A stretch of 64,000 bases of DNA from Anthonomus grandis grandis. Its lineage: Eukaryota > Arthropoda > Insecta > Coleoptera > Curculionidae. The stretch is from NCBI RefSeq assembly GCF_022605725.1, contig NC_065556.1, positions 8,928,001 through 8,992,000 on the forward strand, read 5' to 3'. Under the pieces are notes generated by a model. It searched no databases. It was not told the origin of the DNA and worked only from the letters and a program-made list of their open reading frames with translations. The translations under genes were made by a program, and so were the position numbers. Shown here in pieces: positions 9,401 through 22,577 of this stretch. The number at the start of each line of letters is the position of its first letter. Positions within the stretch are counted from its first letter, which is position 1.

Positions 9401-12147
9401 GTGAGATATAATAATTTTTTTTAAAAACAATTCATAAGAAAAATTTTAAAAATAATTTAGAGTACATTAAATGAACTTTAAAAATTAAATTGAAATCATA
9501 TCGGACAATGTTATAATGATTAATTGTTCTATTTTCTTAACCCTGGATATGTCCAAAACTTAAAAAGGATCATTTGAGTCATCTTGTATAACCTAAATAT
9601 TAATTTTAAAATTAATTTGAATAATAGATAACCGTAATTGAGTGAGATATGACTATTTTTTTAAAACACAATACATTAAAAAATTTTTAAAAATTATTTA
9701 GGGTTAAACAAATTATATCTAAAAATTAAATTGAAATCATATCGGACAATGCTATAATGATTAATCGTTCTATTTTCTTAACCCTGGTTATGTCCAAAAC
9801 TTAAAAAGGATCATTTGGGTCATTTTGTATAACCTAAATATTAATTTTAAAATAAATTTGAATAATAGATAACCGTAATTGAGTGAGATATGACTATTTT
9901 TTTTAAACACAATACATTAAAATATTTTTAAAAATCATTTAGAGTTAATCAAATTATATCTAAAAATTAAATTAAAATTAAATCGGAACAATCGTTAACG
10001 CTATTAGTTATTATATTTTCTTAATTCTGGTTGTGTTCAAACCGTAAAGAACATCATTTGACTATCCTGTACATGTGAAATAGTAAATTTAAATCATATT
10101 CAAATAATAGATAACAGTAATAGAGTGAGATATTACTATTTTTTTTAAACATAATATATAAAATTATTTTTAAAAGTCATTTAGGGTTAATCAAATTATA
10201 TCTAAGAATTAATTTAAAATTAAATCGGAACAATCGTTAACGCTAAGAGTTATTATATTTTCTTAATTCTGGTTGTGTTCAAACCGTAAAAAATATCATT
10301 TGGCTATCTTGTATATGCGAAATAGTAAATGTAAATTAAATTTGAATAATAGATAACAGTAATAGAGTGAGATATGATTATTTTTTTAAAAAACAATTCA
10401 TAAGAAAATTTTAAAAAATAATTTACAGTACATCAAATAAACTTCAAAAATTAAATTGGAATCAAATCGGACAATGCTATAATGATTAATTGTTCTATTT
10501 TCTTAACCCTAGTTATGCCCAAAACATAAAAAGTATCATTTGGGTCATCTTGTATAACCTAAATATTAATTTTAAAATAAATTTGATTAATAGATAATCG
10601 TAATTGAGTTAGATATGACTATTTTTTTTAAACACAATACATTAAAATATTTTTAAAAATCATTTAGGGTTAATCAAATTATATCTAAAAATTAAATCGG
10701 AACAATCGTTAACCCTATTAGTTATTATATTTTCTTAATTCTGGTTGTGTTCAAACCGTAAAGAATATCATTTGGATATCCTGTATATGCGAAATAGTAA
10801 ATTTAAATAATATTCGAATAATAGATAACAGTAATAGAGTGTGATATAATTATTTTTTTAAAAAACAATTCATAAGAAAAATTTTAAAAATAATTTACAG
10901 TAAATCAAATGAACTTCAAAAATTAAATTGGAATCAAATCGGACATTGTTATAATAATTAATTGTTCTATTTTCTTAACCCTGGTAATGTCCAAAATTTA
11001 AAAAGGAATATTTGGGTCATCTTGTATAACTTAAATATTAATTTTAAAATAAATTTGAATAATAGATAACCGTAAATAAGTGAGATATGACTATTTTTTT
11101 TTAAAACAATACATCAAAATATTTTTAAAAATCATTTAGGGTTAATCAAATTATATCTAAAAATTAATTTAAAATTAAATCGGAACAATCGTTAACGCTA
11201 TTAGTTATTATATTTTCTTAATTCTGGTTGTGTTCAAACCGCAAAGAATATCATTTGGCTATCTTGTATATGCGAAATAGTAAATTTAAATCATATTCGA
11301 ATAATAGATAACAGTAATAGACTGAGATATAATTATTTTATTAAAAAACAATTCATAAGAAAAATTTTAAAAATAATTTACAGTAAATCACATGAACTTC
11401 AAAAATTAAATTGAAATCATATCGGACAATGCTATAATCATTAATTGTTCTATATTCTTAACCCTGGTTATGTCCAAAACTTAAAAAGGATTATTTGAGT
11501 CATCTTGTATAACCTAAATATTATTTTAAAATTAATTTAAATAATAGATAACCGTAATTGAGTGAGATACGACAATTGTTTTTAAACACAATACATTAAA
11601 AAATTTTAAAAAATTATTTAGGGTTAAACAAATTATATCTAAAAATTAAATTGAAATCATATCGGAACAATAGCTATAGGTAATACTATCGATTTTCTTT
11701 ATCCTGGTTATGTCCAAAACATAAAAAGGTTCATTTGAGTCAACTTGTATAACCTAAATAATATTTTTAAATTATATTTGAATAATAGATAACCGTAATT
11801 GATTGAGATATAACTTTTTTCTTTAAACACGATACATCAAAATATTTTTAAAAATCATTTAGGGTTAATCACATTATATCTAAAAATTAATTTAAAATTA
11901 AATCGGAACAATCGTTAACGCTATTAGTTATTATAGTTTTTCAGTTCTGGTTGTGTTCAAACCGTAAAAAACATCGATTGGCTATCTTGTATATGCGAAA
12001 TAGTAAATGTAAATTATATTCGAATAATAAATAACTTAAAAGAGTGAGATATAATAATTTTTTTTAAAAATAATTCATTAGAAAAATTTTAAAAATAATT
12101 TAGAGTACATCAAATGAACTTTAAAAATTAAATTGGAATCAAATCGG
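6494..12147. repeat. 5.65-kb duplicated block, copy 1
   Basis: This block recurs at 12,241-18,366. Offsets are exact: ATATCTAAAAACTAAAT at 6611 matches 12,358, and the GAACATCATTTGACTATCCT region at 10,049 matches 15,796, both 5747 bp. From about 10,942 the offset becomes 6219 bp because the other copy holds an extra dimer. Private markers shared by both copies include TTGTTTTCAAACCGTTAAAA (B near 6690), GTCCAATATTTTAAAAGG (A near 8130), the palindrome AACGATTAATCGTT at 9045-9058, and TTATAGTTTTTCAG at 11,931. The left edge is about 6494, where upstream sequence stops matching; the right edge is about 12,147. Confidence 0.9.
9045..9058. promoter_or_regulatory. 14-bp perfect palindrome in some A monomers
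   Basis: AACGATTAATCGTT is its own reverse complement. Most A monomers have AATGATTAATTGTT or AATGATTAATCGTT at this position, so the full palindrome depends on two sites. It is also seen near 14,792, 36,798, 40,776, 44,754, 51,906, 52,621 and 57,879, mostly as copies carried along by block duplication. A binding site is possible but nothing in the sequence demonstrates function. Confidence 0.4.
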
Positions 12148-12240
12148 ACAATGCTATAATGGTTAATTGTTCTATTTTCTTAACCCTGGTTATGTCCAAT
12201 ATTTTAAAAGGATCATTTGAGTCATCTTGTATAACCTAAA
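12148..12240. repeat. Junction segment between the two 5.65-kb copies
   Basis: This 93-bp stretch completes the A monomer that ends copy 1 and leads into copy 2. It does not match the sequence before copy 1 or after copy 2. It matches the A monomer near 8088-8180 instead, sharing ATGCTATAATGGTTAATTG and the rare GTCCAATATTTTAAAAGG. The duplication junction therefore looks like an exchange inside an A monomer, with a patch derived from a third monomer. Confidence 0.65.
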
Positions 12241-15200
12241 TAATAATTTTAAAATAAATTTGAATAATAGATAACCGTAATTGAGTTAGATATGACTATT
12301 TTTTTAAAACACAATACATTAAAATATTTTTAAAAATCATTTAGGGTTAATCAAATTATATCTAAAAACTAAATAAAAATTAAATCGAAACAATCGTTAA
12401 CGCTATTAGTTATTATATTTTCTTAATTCTGGTTGTTTTCAAACCGTTAAAAATATCATTTGGCTATCCTGTATATGCGAAATAGTAAATTTAAATAATA
12501 TTCGAATAATAGATAACAGTAATAAAGTGAGATATAATTATTTTTTTAAAAAACAATTTATAAGAAAAATTTTAAAAATAATTTACAGTAAATCAAATGA
12601 ACTTCAAAAATTAAATTGGAATCAAATCGGACATTGCTATAATAATTAATTGTTCTATTTTCTTAACCCTGGTTATGTCCAAAATTTAAAAAGGATCATT
12701 TGGGTCATCTTGTATAACTTAAATATTAATTTTAAGATAAATTTAAATAATAGATAACCGTAATTAAGTGAGATATGACTATTTTTTTTTAAAGCAATAC
12801 ATCAAAATATTTTTAAAAATCATTTAGGGTTAATCAAATTATATCTAAAAATTAATTTAAAATTAAATCGGAACAATCGTTAACGCTATTAGCTATTATA
12901 TTTTCTTAATTCTGGTTGTGTTCAAACCGTAAAGAATATCATTTGGCTATCTTGTATATGCGAAATAGTAAATTTAAATCATATTCGAATAATAGATAAC
13001 AGTAATAGACTGAGATATAATAATTTTTTTAAAAAACAATTCATAAGAAAAATTTTAAAAATAATTTACAGTAAATTAAATGAACTTTAAAAATTAAATT
13101 GAAATCATATCGGACAATGCTATACTGATAAATTGTTCTATTTTCTTAACCCTGGTTATGTCCAAAACTTAAAAAGGATCATTTGAGTCATCTTGTATAA
13201 CCTAAATATTAATTTTAAAATTAATTTGAATAATAGATAACCGTAATTGAGTGAGATACGACTATTCTTTTTAAACACAATACATTAAAAAATGTTAAAA
13301 AATTATTTAGGGTTAAACAAATTATATCTAAAAATTAAATTGAAATCATATCGGACAATGCTATATTGATTAATTGTTCTATTTTCTTAACCCTGGTTAT
13401 GTCCAAAACTTAAAAAAGATCATTTGAGTCATCTTGTATAACCTAAATAATAATTTTAAATTATATTTGAAGAATAGATAACCGTAATTGATTGAGATAT
13501 AACTTTTTTCTTTAAACACAATACATCAAAATATTTTTAAAAATCATTTAGGGTTAATCCAATTATATCTAAAAATTAATTTAAAATTAAATCGGAACAA
13601 TCGTTAACGCTATTAGTTATTATATTTTCTCAGTTCTGGTTGTGTTCAAACCGTAAAAAACACTTGGCTATCTTGTATATACGAAATAGTTAATTATATT
13701 CGAATAATAAATAACAGTAATAGAGTGGGATATAATAATTTTTTTTAAAAACAATTCATAAGAAAAATTTTAAAAATAATTTAGAGTACATTAAATGAAC
13801 TTCAAAAATTAAATTGGAATCAAATCGGACAATGCTATAATGGTTAATTGTTCTATTTTCTTAACCCTGGTTATGTCCAATATTTTAAAAGGATCATTTG
13901 AGTCATCTTGTATAACCTAAATAATAATTTTAAATTATATTTGAATAATAGATAACCGTAATTGAGTAAGATACGACTATTCTTTTTAAACACAATACAT
14001 TAAAATATTTTTAAACATCATTTAAGGTTAATCCAATTATATCTAAAAATTTATTTAAAATTAAATCGGAACAATCGTTAACGCTAAGAGTTATTATATT
14101 TTCTTAATTCTGGTTGTGTTCAAACCATAAAAAACATCAATTGGCTATCTCCTATATGCGAAAGAGTAAATGTAAATTAAATTCGAATAATAGATAACAG
14201 TAATAGAGTGAGATATAATATTTTTTTTAAAAAACAATTCATAAGAAAAATTTTAAAAATAATTTAGAGTACATCAAATGAGCTTCAAAAATTAAATCGG
14301 AATCAAATCGGACATTTCTATAATGATTAATTGTTGTATTTTCTTAACCCTGGTTATGTCCAAAATTTAAAAAGGAACATTTGGGTCATCTTGTATAACT
14401 TAAACATTAATTTTAAAATAAATTTGAATAATGGATAACCGTAATTAAGTGAGATATGACTATTTTTTTTAAAAACAATACTTCAAAATATTTTAAAAAA
14501 TCATTTAGGGTTAATCAAATTATATCAAAAATTAAATCGGAACAATCGTTAACGCTATTATTTATTATATTTTCTTAATTCTGGTTGTGTTCAAACCGTA
14601 AAGAATATCATTTGGCTATCCTGTATATGCAAACTAGTAAATTTAAATCATATTCGAATAATAGATAACAGTAATAGAGTAAGATATAATTATTTTTTAA
14701 AAAACAATTCATAAGAAAAATTTTAAAAATAATTTACAGTAAATCAAATGAGCTTCAAAAATTAAATTGGAATCAAATCGGACAATGCTATAACGATTAA
14801 TCGTTCTATTTTCTTAACCCTGGTTATGTCGAAACCTTAAAAAGGATGATTTAGGTCATCTTGTATAACCTAAAAATAAATTTGAATAATAGATAACCGT
14901 TATTTAGTGAGATATGACTATTTTTTTTAACACAATACATTAAAAAATTTAAAAAAATTATTTAGGCTTTAACAAATTATATCTAAAAATTAAATTAAAA
15001 TCATATCGGAACAATAGTTATAGGTAATAGTAATAGATTTTCTTTATCCTGGTTATGTCCAAAACATAAAAAGGATCATTTGAGTCATCTTGTATTAACT
15101 AAATAATAATTTTAAATTATATTTGAATAATAGATAACCGTAATTGAGTGAGATATAATAATTTTTTTTAAAAACAATTCATAAGAAAAATTTTAAAAAT

Positions 15201-18200
15201 AATTTAGAGTACATTAAATGAACTTTAAAAATTAAATTGAAATCATATCGGACAATGTTATAATGATTAATTGTTCTATTTTCTTAACCCTGGATATGTC
15301 CAAAACTTAAAAAGGATCATTTGAGTCATCTTGTATAACCTAAATATTAATTTTAAAATTAATTTGAATAATAGATAACCGTAATTGAGTGAGATATGAC
15401 TATTTTTTTAAAACACAATACATTAAAAAATTTTAAAAAATTATTTAGGGTTAAACAAATTATATCTAAAAATTAAATTGAAATCATATCGGACAATGCT
15501 ATAATGATTAATCGTTCTATTTTCTTAACCCTGGTTATGTCCAAAACTTAAAAAGGATCATTTGGGTCATTTTGTATAACCTAAATATTAATTTTAAAAT
15601 AAATTTGAATAATAGATAACCGTAATTGAGTGAGATATGACTATTTTTTTTAAACACAATACATTAAAATATTTTTAAAAATCATTTAGAGTTAATCAAA
15701 TTATATCTAAAAATTAAATTAAAATTAAATCGGAACAATCGTTAACGCTATTAGTTATTATATTTTCTTAATTCTGGTTGTGTTCAAACCGTAAAGAACA
15801 TCATTTGACTATCCTGTACATGTGAAATAGTAAATTTAAATCATATTCAAATAATAGATAACAGTAATAGAGTGAGATATTACTATTTTTTTTAAACATA
15901 ATATATAAAATTATTTTTAAAAGTCATTTAGGGTTAATCAAATTATATCTAAGAATTAATTTAAAATTAAATCGGAACAATCGTTAACGCTAAGAGTTAT
16001 TATATTTTCTTAATTCTGGTTGTGTTCAAACCGTAAAAAATATCATTTGGCTATCTTGTATATGCGAAATAGTAAATGTAAATTAAATTTGAATAATAGA
16101 TAACAGTAATAGAGTGAGATATGATTATTTTTTTAAAAAACAATTCATAAGAAAATTTTAAAAAATAATTTACAGTACATCAAATAAACTTCAAAAATTA
16201 AATTGGAATCAAATCGGACAATGCTATAATGATTAATTGTTCTATTTTCTTAACCCTAGTTATGCCCAAAACATAAAAAGTATCATTTGGGTCATCTTGT
16301 ATAACCTAAATATTAATTTTAAAATAAATTTGATTAATAGATAATCGTAATTGAGTTAGATATGACTATTTTTTTTAAACACAATACATTAAAATATTTT
16401 TAAAAATCATTTAGGGTTAATCAAATTATATCTAAAAATTAAATCGGAACAATCGTTAACCCTATTAGTTATTATATTTTCTTAATTCTGGTTGTGTTCA
16501 AACCGTAAAGAATATCATTTGGATATCCTGTATATGCGAAATAGTAAATTTAAATAATATTCGAATAATAGATAACAGTAATAGAGTGTGATATAATTAT
16601 TTTTTTAAAAAACAATTCATAAGAAAAATTTTAAAAATAATTTACAGTAAATCAAATGAACTTCAAAAATTAAATTGGAATCAAATCGGACAATGCTATA
16701 ATGATTAATTGTTCTATTTTCTTAACCCTAGTTATGCCCAAAACATAAAAAGTATCATTTGGGTCATCTTGTATAACCTAAATATTAATTTTAAAATAAA
16801 TTTGATTAATAGATAATCGTAATTGAGTTAGATATGACTATTTTTTTTAAACACAATACATTAAAATATTTTTAAAAATCATTTAGGGTTAATCAAATTA
16901 TATCTAAAAATTAAATCGGAACAATCGTTAACCCTATTAGTTATTATATTTTCTTAATTCTGGTTGTGTTCAAACCGTAAAGAATATCATTTGGATATCC
17001 TGTATATGCGAAATAGTAAATTTAAATAATATTCGAATAATAGATAACAGTAATAGAGTGTGATATAATTATTTTTTTAAAAAACAATTCATAAGAAAAA
17101 TTTTAAAAATAATTTACAGTAAATCAAATGAACTTCAAAAATTAAATTGGAATCAAATCGGACATTGTTATAATAATTAATTGTTCTATTTTCTTAACCC
17201 TGGTAATGTCCAAAATTTAAAAAGGAATATTTGGGTCATCTTGTATAACTTAAATATTAATTTTAAAATAAATTTGAATAATAGATAACCGTAAATAAGT
17301 GAGATATGACTATTTTTTTTTAAAACAATACATCAAAATATTTTTAAAAATCATTTAGGGTTAATCAAATTATATCTAAAAATTAATTTAAAATTAAATC
17401 GGAACAATCGTTAACGCTATTAGTTATTATATTTTCTTAATTCTGGTTGTGTTCAAACCGCAAAGAATATCATTTGGCTATCTTGTATATGCGAAATAGT
17501 AAATTTAAATCATATTCGAATAATAGATAACAGTAATAGACTGAGATATAATTATTTTATTAAAAAACAATTCATAAGAAAAATTTTAAAAATAATTTAC
17601 AGTAAATCACATGAACTTCAAAAATTAAATTGAAATCATATCGGACAATGCTATAATCATTAATTGTTCTATATTCTTAACCCTGGTTATGTCCAAAACT
17701 TAAAAAGGATTATTTGAGTCATCTTGTATAACCTAAATATTATTTTAAAATTAATTTAAATAATAGATAACCGTAATTGAGTGAGATACGACAATTGTTT
17801 TTAAACACAATACATTAAAAAATTTTAAAAAATTATTTAGGGTTAAACAAATTATATCTAAAAATTAAATTGAAATCATATCGGAACAATAGCTATAGGT
17901 AATACTATCGATTTTCTTTATCCTGGTTATGTCCAAAACATAAAAAGGTTCATTTGAGTCAACTTGTATAACCTAAATAATATTTTTAAATTATATTTGA
18001 ATAATAGATAACCGTAATTGATTGAGATATAACTTTTTTCTTTAAACACGATACATCAAAATATTTTTAAAAATCATTTAGGGTTAATCACATTATATCT
18101 AAAAATTAATTTAAAATTAAATCGGAACAATCGTTAACGCTATTAGTTATTATAGTTTTTCAGTTCTGGTTGTGTTCAAACCGTAAAAAACATCGATTGG

Positions 18201-18366
18201 CTATCTTGTATATGCGAAATAGTAAATGTAAATTATATTCGAATAATAAATAACTTAAAAGAGTGAGATATAATAATTTTTTTTAAAAATAATTCATTAG
18301 AAAAATTTTAAAAATAATTTAGAGTACATCAAATGAACTTTAAAAATTAAATTGGAATCAAATCAG
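12241..18366. repeat. 5.65-kb duplicated block, copy 2 (plus 472 bp)
   Basis: This copy reproduces 6494-12,147 in order and in the same orientation, with very few differences by eye. Examples are TTTAAGATAA near 12,735 where copy 1 has TTTAAAATAA, and a one-base shift in an A/T tract near 15,425. It carries one additional 472-bp dimer at about 16,681-17,152. The match ends at about 18,366. After that, copy 2 reads ATCAGACATTGC and enters the B* lineage, while copy 1 reads ATCGGACAATGC. Confidence 0.9.
16209..17152. repeat. 472-bp A-B dimer in exact tandem duplication
   Basis: The stretch starting TCAAATCGGACAATGC at 16,209 is repeated from 16,681, an offset of 472 bp. Both copies share the rare features CCTAGTTATGCCCAAAACAT, TTTGATTAATAGATAATCG, CGTTAACCCTATTAG (instead of the usual CGTTAACGCTATTAG), TTGGATATCCTG and GAGTGTGATATAATT. 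I saw no difference between the two. In the 5.65-kb sister block the dimer is present once. This gain is therefore younger than the block duplication, or was lost from the other copy. Confidence 0.9.
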
Positions 18367-21300
18367 ACATTGCTATAATGATTAATTGTTCTATTTTCTT
18401 ATCCCTGGTTATGACCAAAACTTAAAAAGGATCATTTGAGTCATCTTGTATAACCTAAATATTAATTTTAAAATAAATTTGAATAATAGATAACCGTAAT
18501 TGAGTGAGATATTACTATTTTTTTAAAACATAATACATAAAATTATTTTTAAAAATTATTTAGGGTTAATCAAATAATATCTAAAAATTAAATTAAAATT
18601 AAAACGGAACGATTGTTAGTACGGTTATTATTAAAGATTTTTAACGCTATCAGTTATTATATTTTCTTAATTCTGGTTGTGTTCAAACCGTAAAAAACCT
18701 CATTTGGCTACCTTGTATATGCGAAATAGTAAATTTAAATCATATTCGAATAATAGATAACAAACAGTAATAGACTAAGATATAATTATTTTATTAAAAA
18801 ACAATTCATAAGAAAAATTTTAAAAATAATTTACAGTAAATCACATGAACTTCAAAAATTAAATTGAAATCATATCGGACAATGCTATAATCATTAATTG
18901 TTCTATTTTCTTAACCCTGGTTATGTCCAAAACTTAAAAAGGATTATTTGAGTCATCTTGTATAACCTAAATATTAATTTTAAAATTAATTTGAATAATA
19001 GATAACCGTAATTGAGTGAGATACGACAATTGTTTTTAAACACAATACATTAAAAAATTTTAAAAAATTATTTAGGGTTAAACAAATTATATCTAAAAAT
19101 TAAATTGAAATCATATCGGAACAATAGCTATAGGTAATAGTAATCGATTTTCTTTATCCTGGTTATGTCCAAAACTTAAAAAGGATTATTTGAGTCATCT
19201 TGTATAACCTAAATATTAATTTTAAAATTAATTTAAATAATAGATAACCGTAATTGAGTGAGATACGACTATTCTTTTTAAACACAATACATTAAAATAT
19301 TTTTAAACATCATTTAAGGTTAATCCAATTATATCTAAAAATTAAATTAAAATTAAATCGGAACAATCGTTAACGTTAAGAGTTATTATATTTTCCTAAT
19401 TCTGGTTGTGTTCAAACCGTAAAGAATATCATTTGGCTATCTTGTATATGCGAAATAGTAAATTTAAATCATATTCGAATAATAGATAACAGTAATAGAC
19501 TGAGATATATTTATTTTTTTAAAAAACAATTCATAAGAAAAATTTTAAAAATAATTTACAGTAAATCAAATGAACTTCAAAAATTAAATTGGAATCAAAT
19601 CGGACATTGCTATAATAATTAATTGTTCTATTTTCTTAACCCTGGTTATGTTCAAAATTTAAAAAGGATCATTTGGGTCATCTTGTATAACTTAAATATT
19701 AATTTTAAAATAAATTTGAATAATAGATAACCGTAATTAAGTGAGATATGACTATTTTTTTTAAAAACAATACATCAAAATATTTTAAAAAATCATTTAG
19801 GGTTAATCAAATTATATCAAAAATTAAATCGGAACAATCGTTAACGCTATTATTTATTATATTTTTTTAATTCTGGTTGTGTTCAAACCGTAAAAAATAT
19901 CATTTAGCTATCCTGTATATGCGAAATAGTAAATTTAAATCATATTCGAATAATAGATAACAGTAATAGAGTGAGATATAATTATTTTTTTAAAAAACAA
20001 TTCATAAGAAAAATTTTAAAAATAATTTACAGTAAATCAAATGAACTTCAAAAATTAAATAGGAATCAAATCGGACATTGCTATAATAATTAATTGTTCT
20101 ATTTTCTTAACCCTGGTTATGTTCAAAATTTAAAAAGGATCATTTGGGTCATCTTGTATAACTTAAATATTAATTTTAAAATAAATTTGAATAATAGATA
20201 ACCGTAATTAAGTGAGATATGACTATTTTTTTTAAAAACAATACGTCAAAATATTTTTAAAAATCATTTAGGGTTATTCAAATTATATCTAAAAATTAAT
20301 TTAAAATTAAATCGGAACAATCGTTAACGCTATTAGTTATTATATTTTCTTAATTCTGGTTGTGTTCAAACCGTAAATGTAAATTATATTCGAATAATAA
20401 ATAACAGTAAAAGAGTGAGATATAATAATTTTTTTTAAAAATAATTCATTAGAAAAATTTTAAAAATAATTTAGAGTACATCAAATGAACTTTAAAAATT
20501 AAATTGGAATCAAATCGGACATTGCTATAATGATTAATTGTTCTATTTTCTTAACCCTGGTTATGTCCAAAACTTAAAAAGGATCATTTGAGTCATCTTG
20601 TATAACCTAAATATTAATTTTAAAATAAATTTGAATAATAGATAACCGTAATTGAGTGAGATATTACTATTTTTTTAAAACATAATACATAAAATTATTT
20701 TTAAAAATTATTTAGGGTTAATCAAATAATATCTAAAAATTAAATTAAAATTAAAACGGAACGATTGTTAGTACGGTTATTATTAAAGATTTTTAACGCT
20801 ATCAGTTATTATATTTTCTTAATTCTGGTTGTGTTCAAACCGTAAAAAACCTCATTTGGCTACCTTGTATATGCGAAATAGTAAATTTAAATCATATTCG
20901 AATAATAGATAACAAACAGTAATAGACTGAGATATAATTATTTTATTAAAAAACAATTCATAAGAAAAATTTTAAAAATAATTTACAGTAAATCACATGA
21001 ACTTCAAAAATTAAATTGAAATCATATCGGACAATGCTATAATCATTAATTGTTCTATTTTCTTAACCCTGGTTATGTCCAAAACTTAAAAAGGATTATT
21101 TGAGTCATCTTGTATAACCTAAATATTAATTTTAAAATTAATTTGAATAATAGATAACCGTAATTGAGTGAGATACGACAATTGTTTTTAAACACAATAC
21201 ATTAAAAAATTTTAAAAAATTATTTAGGGTTAAACAAATTATATCTAAAAATTAAATTGAAATCATATCGGAACAATAGCTATAGGTAATAGTAATCGAT

Positions 21301-22577
21301 TTTCTTTATCCTGGTTATGTCCAAAACTTAAAAAGGATTATTTAAGTCATCTTGTATAACCTAAATATTAATTTTAAAATTAATTTGAATAATAGATAAC
21401 CGTAATTGAGTGAGATACGACTATTCTTTTTAAACACAATACATTAAAATATTTTTAAACATCATTTAAGGTTAATCCAATTATATCTAAAAATTAAATT
21501 AAAATTAAATCGGAACAATCGTTAACGCTAAGAGTTATTATATTTTCCTAATTCTGGTTGTGTTCAAACCGTAAAGAATATCATTTGGCTATCTTGTATA
21601 TGCGAAATAGTAAATTTAAATCATATTCGAATAATAGATAACAGTAATAGACTGAGATATATTTATTTTTTTAAAAAACAATTCATAAGAAAAATTTTAA
21701 AAATAATTTACAGTAAATCAAATGAACTTCAAAAATTAAATTGGAATCAAATCGGACATTGCTATAATAATTAATTGTTCTATTTTCTTAACCCTGGTTA
21801 TGTTCAAAATTTAAAAAGGATCATTTGGGTCATCTTGTATAACTTAAATATTAATTTTAAAATAAATTTGAATAATAGATAACCGTAATTAAGTGAGATA
21901 TGACTATTTTTTTTAAAAACAATACGTCAAAATATTTTTAAAAATCATTTAGGGTTAATCAAATTATATCTAAAAATTAATTTAAAATTAAATCGGAACA
22001 ATCGTTAACGCTATTAGTTATTATATTTTCTTAATTCTGGTTGTGTTTAAACCGTAAATGTAAATTATATTCGAATAATAAATAACAGTAAAAGAGTGAG
22101 ATATAATAATTTTTTTTTAAAAATAATTCATTAGAAAAATTTTAAAAATAATTTAGAGTACATCAAATGAAATTTAAAAATTAAATTGGAATCAAATCGG
22201 ACATTGCTATAATGATTAATTGTTCTATTTTCTTAACCCTGGTTATGTCCAAAACTTAAAAAGGATTATTTGAGTCATCTTGTATAACCTAAATATTAAT
22301 TTTAAAATAAATTTGAATAATAGATAACCGTAATTGAGTGAGATATTACTATTTTTTTAAAACATAATACATAAAATTATTTTTAAAAATTATTTAGGGT
22401 TAATCAAATTATATCTAAAAATTAAATTAAAATTATAACGGAACGATTGTTAGTACGGTTTTTATTAAAGATTTTTAACGCTATCAGTTATTATATTTTC
22501 TTAATTCTGGTTGTGTTCAAACCGTAAAAAACATCATTTGGCTACCTTGTATATGCGAAATAGTAAATTTAAATCAT
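18367..22577. repeat. B*-bearing higher-order repeat, three units of differing length
   Basis: B* monomers start at about 18,478, 20,629 and 22,312, so the units are 2151 bp (9 monomers) and 1683 bp (7 monomers). The same HOR at 1209-2648 is 1440 bp (6 monomers). The order is B* A C B A B A B-short A in the long unit and B* A C B A B-short A in the middle one. Left-edge sequence matches with offset 17,269 bp (1131 with 18,400; 1332 with 18,601). Past an extra C monomer the offset becomes 17,511 bp, a gain of exactly 242 bp. Confidence 0.85.
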
